Below are positions 1 to 8,253 of a DNA stretch of 64,000 nucleotides, one piece after another. The translations under genes were made by a program, and so were the position numbers. This DNA is from Mucilaginibacter arboris (GTDB lineage Bacteria > Bacteroidota > Bacteroidia > Sphingobacteriales > Sphingobacteriaceae): positions 1 through 64,000 of the forward strand of contig NZ_WPIK01000007.1 in assembly GCF_009754915.1 (NCBI RefSeq). The letters are read 5' to 3'. Within the stretch, counting starts at the first letter, position 1, and the number at the start of each line of letters is the position of its first letter. The notes under the pieces were generated by a model. The model was not told the DNA's origin. It worked only from the letters and a program-made list of their open reading frames with translations, and did not search any database.

Positions 1-2
1 AA

Positions 3-248
3 AAAAATGAAATTCCGCTCGTTCCTTATTTTTCTTTACTGAATTCGATGTCTAAAAAAGATAACCGCATTGCTGAAATTGCTCAAAAATATCAGGCAAC
101 TGAAGCACAAATTAATTTAGCCTGGCTGCTGCACCGTTCGCCCTGGATTTTACCAATTCCCGGAACTTCATCCTTAAAACATTTTGAAGAAAATTTAAAA
201 GCTGCTGATATCAAACTGACAGAAGAAGACATGAAGTTTTTGGAATAA
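3..248 (+). CDS. Aldo/keto reductase, C-terminal fragment (cut by window edge)
   Basis: The reading frame is open from the left edge (first codon at base 3), so the ATG at 48 is internal and the gene begins outside the window. The visible ~81 residues carry a strand resembling the IPxxPYFSL part of the aldo/keto reductase barrel, then helices ending in the PIPGTSSLKHFEEN segment. In this family that segment binds the 2'-phosphate and adenine of NADPH. Members reduce carbonyl substrates in the cytoplasm; the substrate cannot be inferred from the C-terminus. The gene ends just before a strong two-way terminator that separates it from the convergent OmpA gene. Confidence 0.85.
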   Translation, partial: KNEIPLVPYFSLLNSMSKKDNRIAEIAQKYQATEAQINLAWLLHRSPWILPIPGTSSLKHFEENLKAADIKLTEEDMKFLE

Positions 249-312
249 CTGAAGTTGGATAAGCTGTTGTTTTAGAAGTTTCAACTAATTTAAAAACCGC
301 ATTAAATTTATA

Positions 313-356
313 TAAAAGCAAGAGGCTGCCTTAATTAAGGCAGCCTCTTGCTTTTA
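313..356. terminator. Bidirectional terminator
   Basis: Perfect 18-bp inverted repeat (313-330 with 339-356) with an 8-nt TTAATTAA loop. A-tract and T-tract ends allow termination in both directions. It sits between convergent genes. Confidence 0.9.
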
Positions 357-380
357 CGTACTGTTTTTAAGGGGTCTTTT

Positions 381-1241
381 TTATGATTTCTTTTCAGGTG
401 CTTTTCCAATTAAATCCATAAACTGATCGAGTTTAGGTGTGATGATAATTTGCGTGCGCCTGTTTTTAATTTTACCAGCTTCGGTACTGTTATCGGCAAT
501 TGGATTATACTCGCCTCGTCCTCCTACTGTTAAACGTTTAGGATCTACGTGGTAATTATTTTGTAAAGCCTGAACTACAGACGATGCCCGCAAAGCACTT
601 AAATCCCAATTGTTGCGGATGTTTTTCTGAGAAATAGGCACGTTATCGGTGTTGCCTTCAATCAATACATCATAATTGCTATAATCTGTAATAATCTTGG
701 CAACTTTGCTTAACGTTTCTCCCGCTTTATCCGAAATTTCATAACTGCCGGATTTGTATAACATATTATCCGAAAGCGAAATATAAACAACGCCTTTCAG
801 CACCTGTACGTCAACATCTTTCATTTCCTGCTGACTTAAGGAACGGGTTAAATTGTTGGTTAAAACCATATTTAAAGAATCGCTTTTGTTTTTGGCATTT
901 ACCAGTTGCTGAATGTATCTGTTCGAACTGTTAATCTCATCCACCAATTTAGAAATATTAACATTGCCCTGGCTGCTTGAATTCAAAGCTTTTGTTAATG
1001 CATCTTGTAACGATTTTGAATTTGATCTTTCAGAAGCTAACTGCTCTTCCAAACTTGCAACACGATTGGTTAGTACTGCCACGTTTCGCTCGCTTAACAG
1101 GTACTTTCCGTTGAGGTTCCGTGTGTTACTGTCTAATTGATTGTACCTGCTTTGCAGGTCCTGGTATTTTTTGGTGCTGACACAGCTTTGTGCCATTACT
1201 GCGGTTAAAAGCAGTACCGGCATTAGTTTTTGAAATTTCAT
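381..1241 (-). CDS. OmpA-family peptidoglycan-binding lipoprotein
   Basis: 286 residues. The N-terminus has a short hydrophobic signal ending in a lipobox-like AQSC (Cys20), so the protein is probably lipid-anchored in the outer membrane. Residues ~25-120 are heptad-like and Gln/Asn/Ser-rich (coiled coil). Residues ~165-275 form an OmpA C-terminal domain with EGNTDNVP, the NxWDLSxxRA segment and NRRTQIII, which in this family hold diaminopimelate of peptidoglycan. Likely role: tethering the outer membrane to the cell wall. Single gene with its own terminator. Confidence 0.88.
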   Translation of the reverse strand: MKFQKLMPVLLLTAVMAQSCVSTKKYQDLQSRYNQLDSNTRNLNGKYLLSERNVAVLTNRVASLEEQLASERSNSKSLQDALTKALNSSSQGNVNISKLVDEINSSNRYIQQLVNAKNKSDSLNMVLTNNLTRSLSQQEMKDVDVQVLKGVVYISLSDNMLYKSGSYEISDKAGETLSKVAKIITDYSNYDVLIEGNTDNVPISQKNIRNNWDLSALRASSVVQALQNNYHVDPKRLTVGGRGEYNPIADNSTEAGKIKNRRTQIIITPKLDQFMDLIGKAPEKKS

Positions 1242-1471
1242 AGGCTTAATAATTTAGGTTTAAATATTAGACTGATTTTTAACTAATCAAGCTGTATAAA
1301 GTTTGATACGTTATTAAAGTTAATGTGTTAGCTATTTGTTCAACAACTTTTTCAAGCTTCCTTTATCAATCTAAAACAAGAACTGGCTGGTTTTAGGAAG
1401 AAAATTTATGTTGAAAGTAAACAAAATAATAAATATTTTTAGCATTTACAGTTACTAAATTATGCTAAGTT

Positions 1472-1953
1472 CTATAAATAATTCTCGTTTGTTTCATCCG
1501 AGTCAAAGTTTTCTAATTGGTTGGATAATGCCTGTGCAATTTTTAGTTTAAGCTCTTCACTATAGTCTTTTTCATATATAATTGAAGTAATTATTTCATG
1601 TAGTAAATTTTAATTGATGAAGTCTGCTGCTACATAAACAGCAAAGTTTTCCATTTCCAGTAAGAATCGAGTTGTGCAATATAACAATCCATTTAACTCA
1701 AGAAAATAACTTGTTAAAACGATGGAAGAACGTTTATTACCATCCGTAAAAGCATGGTTTTATTTATTGAGTAGCATAAGTACGTAGCCTTATCTTCAAT
1801 ATTTGGATAATACCAATCGTTTTTGATATGTTCTAATACACTTTCAAGTAAACCAACATTGTTAGTACCATGCCTACCACCGCTATTTTCAATAATGAAA
1901 TCATGCTCTTTAATTGCATATCGTAAATTAAAGTAGAGGAATTTGAGTTGCAT
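1472..1953 (-). pseudogene. doc: Doc/Fic-type toxin, frameshifted and nonsense-interrupted
   Basis: The first frame starts at 1953 and reads a Doc N-terminus (IIENSGG...GLLESVLEHI...YPNIEDKATYLCYSINK), then ends prematurely at 1714. The catalytic Doc motif HAFTDGNKRSS is intact but lies in the next frame, beginning at 1756, so one base has been lost near 1757-1765. That frame meets TAA at 1610-1612 and then continues with a Doc-like C-terminus (NLLHEIITSIIY...) to TAG at 1472. Doc proteins phosphorylate EF-Tu. Two lesions make this a dead gene. It overlaps the stop of the upstream partner gene (TAATG), as in a toxin operon. Confidence 0.8.
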
Positions 1954-3010
1954 TATTTATCCTTTAGTCTGATAAAGACATCCATATTTTCTTTTAGCCT
2001 TTCCTCCAAAGATTTGCTTTTTTCGCCCAAGAATTTATCAAAGTCCTCTTGGCTTACTTCAGAAATGTAATCCTTAAGTTGCTCATGCAATGCATCTCTA
2101 AAAGCCATGTCACGACTGGCCATTAAACTTCTGGCTTTTTCTTTTAAAGGTTTAAATGCCATTTCGGTTAAGTTTTCAAACTCCTTAAATAACTGGTTTG
2201 CTTCAGATAATTTTAATTTTTCGCCTTTTTTATTAAAAGCTTTTTTTAAAAAGTCAGAAAACCCATTTTCATAAGCAGAAATTAAATCTAGGACTTCTGA
2301 ATACATAGTAGATCGAACACTTTCCTTACTGCTTAATTTAAGTATTTGCCTGTATTCTTTCGCCTTTTCTCTAAATATACTTAAATAGATTTTATCTGTC
2401 AATTGGGAATATTTGAAACCGTTTTCGCTTATATAGTTATCTAAAGCATTGGTAAACTCCTGCCTATAATTAAATTCTCTTAAAGCTGACGGAACATATG
2501 ATTCCTCTCTTTGATTAATGTATTTTGTTGTTCCTCCAAGTTTTGTATTTAAAACGTCAATTACAATATCCAAAATAGCACTTCTAACGTCTTTAGCTTT
2601 GTCTGAACCTTGTAATAGCATAGCAACGTTTAAAAATGCTTTAAATGTAAAAACGTTTAGACTTGTTGCACGGGCTCCTACTATTTCATCCTCTATCTCA
2701 ACTGAAGGACATTAATGTCCTTCAGTTGAGATAGAGGATCTTTAAATTGTTTTAATTTTGTTCCTGTAAATAATTCGTGCCCGCTCTGGTCAAGTTCATC
2801 TCGATATGTTTCCAACAATCGGTTTATAGTTCGAATATCTACTTGGAAAAAATAAGCTATTTGCTGTTTTGTGTAACGATATTTACGTTCAAATAAAACT
2901 CCACTAAAATCTAACACTTCATATAGCTCTTGTAAGGCTACATTATTATTTAGAATATTTTTACGATCAAGGGATGAGTTGGAAAGATCTTTCATATAAA
3001 GTATAAGCAT
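1953..3010 (-). pseudogene. DNA-binding partner gene of doc, frameshifted
   Basis: Two consecutive frames appear to be one gene. 3010-2693 (105 aa) contains a helix-turn-helix-like stretch (YTKQQIAYFFQVDIRTINRLLETY). 2621-1953 (222 aa) is helical and charged. Restoring one C near 2720 joins them as ...LKDINV-PSVEIEDEIVGAR..., about 345 residues. The break lies in a perfect 52-nt palindrome (2688-2739). A DNA-binding protein encoded before a Doc toxin fits an antitoxin/regulator. I cannot assign a named family; RhuM-like proteins are an alternative. A -7-like TAAATTTG on this strand at 3036-3029 suggests a promoter. The start could also be the Met at 2995. Confidence 0.6.
2688..2739. repeat. 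Perfect 52-nt palindrome
   Basis: Two 26-nt arms with no loop, centred between 2713 and 2714. It coincides with the frameshift that splits the doc partner gene and has no T-run, so it is not a standard terminator. Confidence 0.9.
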
Positions 3011-3130
3011 TATGGACGGGCTTATCTACAAATTTATCATTTAGTTACAGGTTGTCCTGCAATTTGTTAAGATTCATTATTTTTATTTTGTTGAAATAAT
3101 AATAAATAAAAGGAAGTAGGATAAGATATA

Positions 3131-3154
3131 CAATACTTCTTTTACCACCCAAAA
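3131..3154 (-). repeat. TAAAAGAAGCAT-family repeat
   Basis: Reads on the minus strand TTTTG-GGTGG-TAAAA-GAAGTATT. Lies in the divergent intergenic region ~20 bases before the rpsL -33 box. Confidence 0.75.
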
Positions 3155-3172
3155 TTCTTTTCTGCCAACCAC

Positions 3173-3203
3173 TTGATAATCAAAATTAAACTTACTACTT
3201 TTG
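3173..3203 (+). promoter_or_regulatory. Bacteroidetes-type promoter of the rpsL operon
   Basis: TTG at 3173-3175, 20-base gap, TACTTTTG at 3196-3203 (consensus TTG...TAnnTTTG). Predicted start near 3210 gives a leader of about 40 bases. Confidence 0.75.
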
Positions 3204-3250
3204 CAGTCCTTTTAATATAAGGAAAATACTGTAAACATTTAAAAGCAAAA

Positions 3251-3679
3251 ATGCCTACTATTCAGCAATTAGTTAGAAAAGGTAGAGTAGCTCTGGAGGA
3301 TAAGAGTAAATCCCCGGCGTTGGACAGTTGTCCACAGCGAAGAGGCGTGTGCACCCGTGTGTACACCACTACCCCTAAAAAACCAAACTCAGCCATGCGT
3401 AAAGTTGCCCGTGTCCGTTTAACCAACGGCAAAGAGGTAAATGCGTATATCCCCGGCGAAGGCCACAATTTACAGGAACACTCCATCGTTTTGATCCGTG
3501 GTGGCCGTGTAAAAGATTTACCAGGCGTTCGTTACCACATTATCCGTGGTGCATTGGATACTTCAGGTGTTGCAGGCCGTAACCAGCGTCGTTCTAAATA
3601 CGGAACGAAACGCCCTAAACCAGGTCAAGCAGCTGCTCCGGCAGGAAAAGGCGCTCCGGCAAAAGGTAAAAAGAAATAA
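3251..3679 (+). CDS. rpsL: 30S ribosomal protein S12
   Basis: 142 residues. S12 sits in the decoding centre of the 30S subunit. The [15 protein letters not shown] segment (residues 41-55) and [13 protein letters not shown] (84-96) carry the lysines at the E. coli K42/K43/K87 positions, i.e. the streptomycin-sensitive form, and the Asp that is methylthiolated in many bacteria. The last ~18 residues (Ala/Pro/Gly/Lys-rich) extend beyond the usual ~124-residue length. First gene of the str-type operon, 20 bases before rpsG. Confidence 0.98.
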   Translation: MPTIQQLVRKGRVALEDKSKSPALDSCPQRRGVCTRVYTTTPKKPNSAMRKVARVRLTNGKEVNAYIPGEGHNLQEHSIVLIRGGRVKDLPGVRYHIIRGALDTSGVAGRNQRRSKYGTKRPKPGQAAAPAGKGAPAKGKKK

Positions 3680-3699
3680 TTGAAGGAGGATAGTTAGCA

Positions 3700-4167
3700 A
3701 TGAGAAAGTCAAAACCAAAAAAGAGAATCATCCTTCCTGATCCAAAGTTCAATGATACTTTGGTTACCAGGTTTGTAAATAACATGATGTATGACGGTAA
3801 AAAATCTACCGCTTATACTATTTTTTATGATGCGGTTGAACTGGTAGAAAAAAGAACAAGCGAAAGCGGTTTGGATACCTGGAAAAAAGCATTGAACAAT
3901 GTAATGCCAGCAGTTGAAGTTAAATCCCGCCGTGTGGGTGGCGCTAATTTCCAGGTACCTACAGAAGTCCGTCCTGAACGTAAAATTGCTTTGGGCATGA
4001 AATGGCTGATCAGCTATTCCCGTAAACGTGGTGAAAAAACCATGATGGAGAAGCTGGCAGGCGAAATTATTTCTGCTGCAAAAGGCGAAGGCTCCGCAGT
4101 GAAAAAGAAAGAAGATACGCATAAAATGGCTGAAGCTAACAAAGCGTTCTCCCATTTCCGTTTCTAA
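3700..4167 (+). CDS. rpsG: 30S ribosomal protein S7
   Basis: 155 residues, normal length for S7, which nucleates the 30S head and contacts E-site tRNA. Recognisable core: [21 protein letters not shown] near residue 25 and [21 protein letters not shown] near 67. A purine-rich stretch (aaggagg, 3683-3689) precedes the ATG; Shine-Dalgarno-like sequences are uncommon in this phylum. Confidence 0.98.
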   Translation: MRKSKPKKRIILPDPKFNDTLVTRFVNNMMYDGKKSTAYTIFYDAVELVEKRTSESGLDTWKKALNNVMPAVEVKSRRVGGANFQVPTEVRPERKIALGMKWLISYSRKRGEKTMMEKLAGEIISAAKGEGSAVKKKEDTHKMAEANKAFSHFRF

Positions 4168-4194
4168 TTTAGATTACATAGATTGATAGAAGAA

Positions 4195-4228
4195 TACACC
4201 GATTGTTTGCTTTAGAATAATCGGTGTA
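4195..4228 (+). promoter_or_regulatory. Stem-loop in the rpsG-fusA gap
   Basis: 10-bp stem (4195-4204 with 4219-4228) and 14-nt loop. No T-run follows, so a processing site or translational regulator is more likely than a terminator. Similar in size to the stem-loop before rpsJ. Confidence 0.55.
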
Positions 4229-4266
4229 ATCATTTATAAAATCAGAGAAATCAAACAAAAAAGAAA

Positions 4267-6369
4267 ATGTCAAGAGATCTAAAATATACAAGAAACATTG
4301 GTATTGCCGCTCACATTGATGCTGGTAAAACCACTACTACAGAGCGTATTCTGTATTATTCTGGTGTTAGCCACAAAATCGGTGAAGTGCACGAAGGTGC
4401 TGCAACGATGGACTGGATGGCACAAGAGCAGGAGCGTGGTATCACCATTACTTCGGCTGCTACTACGGTTGACTGGAAGTACAGAGGACAAACCTATCAC
4501 ATCAATATTATTGATACACCTGGGCACGTAGATTTTACCGTTGAGGTAAATCGCTCTTTACGTGTGTTAGATGGTTTGGTTTTCTTGTTTTCTGCTGTTG
4601 ATGGTGTTGAACCGCAATCTGAAACTAACTGGAGATTGGCTAATAACTATAACGTAGCCCGTATCGGTTTCGTTAATAAAATGGACCGTTCCGGTGCCGA
4701 CTTTTTGAAAGTGGTTAAGCAGGTAAAAACAATGTTAGGCAGCAACGCTGTACCATTGCAATTGCCTATTGGTGCTGAAGAAAACTTTAAAGGTGTTATC
4801 GATTTAATCAACTTTCGTGGTATTGTTTGGAATGAGCATGATAAAGGGATGACCTTTACTGAAGTTCCTATTCCGGAAGATATGATCGAAGAAGCAACTG
4901 AGTGGAGAGAGAAATTGCTCGAATCGGTAGCGGAATACGATGAAAGCCTGATGGAGAAATTTTTCGATGCTCCTGATACCATTACAGAACGCGAAGTTTT
5001 AGATGCTTTACGTCAGGCTGTTTTAGATGCTAAAATCGTTCCGATGGTTTGCGGTTCATCTTTCAAAAATAAAGGTGTACAAACGATGTTGGATTACGTG
5101 ATGGAATTATTGCCTTCACCAATGGACGTAGAAGGTATTATTGGTACAAACCCGGAAACTGGCGAAGAAGTATTGCGTAAACCAGATGTAAAAGAACCGT
5201 TCGCAGCATTAGCTTTTAAAATTGCAACAGATCCTTTTGTTGGCCGTTTGTGCTTTATCCGCGTTTACTCTGGTAATCTGGAAGCGGGTTCTTATGTGCA
5301 TAACATGCGTTCTGATAATAAAGAACGTATTTCCCGTATTTTCCAAATGCACGCAAACAAGCAAAATCCTATTCCAAACGTTGGAGCGGGTGATATTGCT
5401 GCGGTAGTCGGTTTTAAGGATATTAAAACTGGTGATACGCTTTGTGATGAGAAACATCCGATTATTCTGGAATCAATGAATTTCCCTGAACCAGTTATCG
5501 GTTTAGCTATCGAGCCTAAAACACAGGCAGACGTAGATAAATTAGGTATGGCTTTAGGTAAATTAGCTGAAGAAGATCCAACTTTTCGTGTAAATACAGA
5601 TGAAGAAACCGGCCAGACCGTAATTTCAGGTATGGGCGAGCTTCACCTGGACATTATCATGGACCGTTTAAAACGTGAGTTTAAAGTAGAGGTTAATCAG
5701 GGAGCGCCGCAAGTTGCTTACAAAGAAGCCATTACTGGTACAACTCAACATCGCGAAACATACAAGAAACAAACTGGTGGCCGTGGTAAATTTGCTGATA
5801 TTCAAATCATTATTTCTCCAAATGATGAAGGTAAAACAGGTTTACAGTTTGTAAATGAAATTTCCGGTGGTTCTATTCCACGCGAATTTATTCCATCCGT
5901 AGAAAAAGGATTTGCTGCTGCAATGGCAAACGGTGTATTGGCCGGTTATCCTTTGCAGGATATGAAAGTTCGTTTAATTGACGGATCCTTCCACGCAGTC
6001 GATTCAGATGCTTTATCTTTTGAAATCTGTGCACGTTCTGCTTATCGCGAAGCATTGCCAAAATGTAAACCGGTATTGATGGAGCCAATCATGAAGATTG
6101 AAATCCTCACTCCTGAGGAAAACATGGGTGATGTTATTGGTGATATGAACCGTCGTCGTGGCCAGTTGTTAGGTATGGATTCACGTGCAGGTGCACAAGT
6201 AATCAAAGCTACTGTTCCATTGTCAGAAATGTTTGGTTACGTAACGCAATTGCGTACTATCACTTCAGGCCGTGCAACTTCTACCATGGAGTTTGATCAC
6301 TACGAACCAGCTCCTCGTAACGTTCAGGATGAAGTAATTGCCAAATCAAAAGGTAAAGTACACGCATAA
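4267..6369 (+). CDS. fusA: Elongation factor G
   Basis: 700 residues, full length. EF-G is the GTPase that drives tRNA-mRNA translocation and, with RRF, ribosome recycling. Visible motifs: P-loop [13 protein letters not shown] (~15-27), switch [10 protein letters not shown] (~84), NKMDRSG (~138), then domain II and the domain IV loop region ([12 protein letters not shown]). Sits between rpsG and rpsJ as in the canonical str/S10 order. A copy of the dispersed repeat begins at the base directly after its TAA. Confidence 0.98.
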   Translation: MSRDLKYTRNIGIAAHIDAGKTTTTERILYYSGVSHKIGEVHEGAATMDWMAQEQERGITITSAATTVDWKYRGQTYHINIIDTPGHVDFTVEVNRSLRVLDGLVFLFSAVDGVEPQSETNWRLANNYNVARIGFVNKMDRSGADFLKVVKQVKTMLGSNAVPLQLPIGAEENFKGVIDLINFRGIVWNEHDKGMTFTEVPIPEDMIEEATEWREKLLESVAEYDESLMEKFFDAPDTITEREVLDALRQAVLDAKIVPMVCGSSFKNKGVQTMLDYVMELLPSPMDVEGIIGTNPETGEEVLRKPDVKEPFAALAFKIATDPFVGRLCFIRVYSGNLEAGSYVHNMRSDNKERISRIFQMHANKQNPIPNVGAGDIAAVVGFKDIKTGDTLCDEKHPIILESMNFPEPVIGLAIEPKTQADVDKLGMALGKLAEEDPTFRVNTDEETGQTVISGMGELHLDIIMDRLKREFKVEVNQGAPQVAYKEAITGTTQHRETYKKQTGGRGKFADIQIIISPNDEGKTGLQFVNEISGGSIPREFIPSVEKGFAAAMANGVLAGYPLQDMKVRLIDGSFHAVDSDALSFEICARSAYREALPKCKPVLMEPIMKIEILTPEENMGDVIGDMNRRRGQLLGMDSRAGAQVIKATVPLSEMFGYVTQLRTITSGRATSTMEFDHYEPAPRNVQDEVIAKSKGKVHA

Positions 6370-6392
6370 TTTTAGGTGCTAAAAGAAGCATC
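6370..6392 (+). repeat. TAAAAGAAGCAT-family repeat
   Basis: TTTTA-GGTGC-TAAAA-GAAGCATC, starting one base after the fusA stop codon, in sense orientation inside the fusA-rpsJ transcript. Confidence 0.9.
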
Positions 6393-6412
6393 GATATAAA
6401 TAATTATTTATC

Positions 6413-6446
6413 GTATCACTGTAACTAATAGCTCTTACGGTGATAC
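6413..6446 (+). promoter_or_regulatory. Stem-loop before rpsJ
   Basis: 10-bp stem with one G-T pair (6413-6422 with 6437-6446) and a 14-nt loop, ending 13 bases before the rpsJ ATG. Same geometry as the stem-loop before fusA; both stems contain CAC-CG/CGGTG. Confidence 0.55.
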
Positions 6447-6459
6447 TTAAACAAAACAC

Positions 6460-6765
6460 ATGAGCCAAAGAATCAGAATCAAACTAAAATCTTACGATTA
6501 CAACTTAGTAGATAAATCTGCCGAGAAAATCGTAAAAACTGTAAAGCCGACTGGTGCTGTAGTTAGCGGACCACTTCCTTTACCAACTGAAAAAAGAATT
6601 TTTACAGTTTTACGTTCACCGCATGTAAACAAAAAAGCACGCGAGCAATTCCAATTATGCTCTTACAAACGTTTACTTGATATTTACAGTTCAAACTCTA
6701 AAACAGTTGATGCTTTGATGAAACTGGAATTACCAAGTGGTGTTGAAGTAGAAATCAAAGTTTAG
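6460..6765 (+). CDS. rpsJ: 30S ribosomal protein S10
   Basis: 101 residues, normal S10 length. Contains the conserved [21 protein letters not shown] start and the [28 protein letters not shown] segment. S10 is a 30S head protein and, as NusE, an antitermination factor. In related genomes it heads the S10 operon; here a terminator and a 2.9-kb block of other genes separate it from rplC. Confidence 0.98.
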   Translation: MSQRIRIKLKSYDYNLVDKSAEKIVKTVKPTGAVVSGPLPLPTEKRIFTVLRSPHVNKKAREQFQLCSYKRLLDIYSSNSKTVDALMKLELPSGVEVEIKV

Positions 6766-6783
6766 TGATAACAAAAGAAACTT

Positions 6784-6827
6784 AAAAGTAAAAGGCCATC
6801 TTAATATTAAGACGGCCTTTTACTTTT
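6784..6827. terminator. Terminator after rpsJ
   Basis: Long inverted repeat with ~20-base arms, a single A/C mismatch and a T-run at the 3' side. It ends transcription of the rpsL-rpsG-fusA-rpsJ unit. Confidence 0.88.
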
Positions 6828-6854
6828 TATATGGATTTTAATATATTTGTTTTA

Positions 6855-7064
6855 ATGGAAACTTATATCGTTTATCCCACTAAAGAACAGGAAAAAGTTG
6901 TAATAGATTTTTTTAAGTCTTTAGATATCCCATTTGAAAAAAAAGAAGAAACGATATTGCCAAAGCATGTTTTAGAAGGGATTAAGAAAGGACAGGAAGA
7001 TATAAAAGCTGGCCGCATAGTATCATTAGAAGAATTTAAGAAAAACTTGTCTGTTTCTGAATGA
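6855..7064 (+). CDS. DUF2683-like antitoxin of a ParE-type pair
   Basis: 69 residues from the ATG at 6855 (METYIVYPTKEQEK...). An in-frame ATG at 6831 abuts the terminator and is less likely. The start resembles small Bacteroidetes proteins of the DUF2683 type (beta strand METYIVYP, then helices) that are encoded directly before RelE/ParE toxins. The acidic/Lys-rich C-terminus would bind the toxin. Its TGA overlaps the next ATG (ATGA), indicating coupled translation. Role inferred from family and pairing. Confidence 0.65.
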   Translation: METYIVYPTKEQEKVVIDFFKSLDIPFEKKEETILPKHVLEGIKKGQEDIKAGRIVSLEEFKKNLSVSE

Positions 7065-7351
7065 CAGAATTAATGATTGTTTTTTCTGAAGAATCAATTG
7101 TTACCTTCCAAGCTATACAAGCACAGATTGTGTTTAGGTTTGGACAAAATGAAGCCGAAAAATTTGAAAGAAGAGTGCTTAAAACGCTAAATCAGATATC
7201 AAAATTTCCAGCAGGTTTTGAATTGGTAGATCAAAGTTCTGAAGTACGTAAAGGCTTTATACATAAAAATTGTTCTGTGTTCTACCAGGTCAAAAATTCA
7301 CAAATTGAGATCTTATTTTTTTGGGACAACAGGCAAAAACCAATGCTATAA
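7061..7351 (+). CDS. RelE/ParE-family toxin
   Basis: 96 residues. The pattern of two N-terminal helices (FQAIQAQIVFRFGQNEAEKFERRVL), RKGFIHKNCSVFYQVK and the terminal ILFFWDNRQKP is characteristic of Bacteroidetes ParE-like toxins of type II toxin-antitoxin systems, which act on gyrase (ParE) or mRNA on the ribosome (RelE). The ATG overlaps the antitoxin stop by 4 bases. The frame is intact. A decayed relative with the same FWDNRQ motif lies near 58950. Confidence 0.75.
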   Translation: MTELMIVFSEESIVTFQAIQAQIVFRFGQNEAEKFERRVLKTLNQISKFPAGFELVDQSSEVRKGFIHKNCSVFYQVKNSQIEILFFWDNRQKPML

Positions 7352-7375
7352 TACTTAAAAAAATGCTGCACCAAT

Positions 7376-7398
7376 TTTTACCCGGTAAAAGAAGCATC
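7376..7398 (+). repeat. TAAAAGAAGCAT-family repeat
   Basis: TTTTA-CCCGG-TAAAA-GAAGCATC. The left half is a perfect small hairpin, TTTTACC/GGTAAAA. Lies between the convergent toxin gene and the 7400 gene, ending at the latter's stop. Confidence 0.92.
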
Positions 7399-7399
7399 A

Positions 7400-8125
7400 T
7401 CAATATTCCGGGTTCCCTGTAATTTCTTCCAGTTTATTTCGAACCGTTTGTAAATCGCGCGACAGCTTTTTCTCTTTATCGTTGGCTTTGGTTTTGTAAC
7501 CTTTGTATTCTTCCTCCAAATCATTATAAAGTTTGGTACGGTAATGTGCTTCGCGCCGTGCACTTGTCGATAAAAAAATAACTGTAGCAGCTAAAGCACC
7601 TAACACAATAACCAATCCCCACATAATGGTATTATAAGTAGTTTTTGCTACAGGCATTCCCAAAAAGTTAATGCTGTTAACCTGTGCAGTAGTAGCATTT
7701 AAACTTTCTTCTTTGCTGTTCACATCACTTTGCATAGCAGCCATGCTTTTAGTTTGTGCAGCTAATTTACTATGGATAGCAGCTAAAGCGATTCGCTGGG
7801 TGCGTAAAGTATCCTGCATGCTTCTGTAAAATGCAGTAATCATGGGCTGCTGGTAATGATAAACTTTGCTTAATATAAACTGGTACTGGCCGTTCAAACT
7901 TTTATCGGTACTAACAGCAATAGGCGTAGTGGCAGATGGTTTTAAAGGATAAGCCAAATTAGTTTGCGCAGGGTTAACCTTTGCCGGATTAACGGTAGCT
8001 TGTTTAGGCTTAGTAGTTTGCCGCGCCCTTGCCCCTGTTTTTACAGTATCTTGCCCGTAACCAATTGAAAAAAAAGTAGATAACAGAACTACCTGCAATA
8101 AACGGAATGCTGTTTTTAGTTGCAT
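7400..8125 (-). CDS. Uncharacterised secreted/membrane protein with coiled coil
   Basis: About 241 residues from the ATG at 8125, chosen because MQLKTAFRLLQVVLLSTFFSIGYGQ is a good signal peptide; the open frame continues upstream to 8200 without one. A Lys/Thr/Pro/Ala-rich linker follows, then helical segments (YHYQQPMITAFYRSMQ...), one membrane span (TIMWGLVIVLGALAATVIFL) and a charged C-terminal coiled coil. I do not recognise a family. The topology suggests a periplasmic part and a cytoplasmic coiled coil. A diverged repeat copy overlaps the start codon. Confidence 0.6.
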   Translation of the reverse strand: MQLKTAFRLLQVVLLSTFFSIGYGQDTVKTGARARQTTKPKQATVNPAKVNPAQTNLAYPLKPSATTPIAVSTDKSLNGQYQFILSKVYHYQQPMITAFYRSMQDTLRTQRIALAAIHSKLAAQTKSMAAMQSDVNSKEESLNATTAQVNSINFLGMPVAKTTYNTIMWGLVIVLGALAATVIFLSTSARREAHYRTKLYNDLEEEYKGYKTKANDKEKKLSRDLQTVRNKLEEITGNPEY

Positions 8126-8137
8126 AAAAGAAGCTTT
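8114..8137 (+). repeat. Diverged TAAAAGAAGCAT-family repeat over a start codon
   Basis: TTTTA-GTTGCA-TAAAA-GAAGCTTT. Read on the other strand it supplies AAGCTTCTTTTATG, i.e. the leader and ATG of the 7400-8125 gene. An opposing TAAAAACAGCAT variant overlaps it at 8105-8118. Confidence 0.6.
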
Positions 8138-8253
8138 AGTTTGATAATCAAATTTAGATTTGCTGCTGCCAGTATAATAAAAATATTTGGTTGATTGCAA
8201 GCGAATATAGCATATCGTGTTTGAAATAGTACAATCATAATTAACTTAGCCGC

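Noticed and set aside
3709-4155. Long open frame opposite rpsG
   Set aside because: Antisense shadow of a highly conserved ribosomal gene.
6831-6854. Earlier ATG for the antitoxin gene at 6831
   Set aside because: It abuts the rpsJ terminator, leaving no leader; METYIVYP at 6855 matches the family start.
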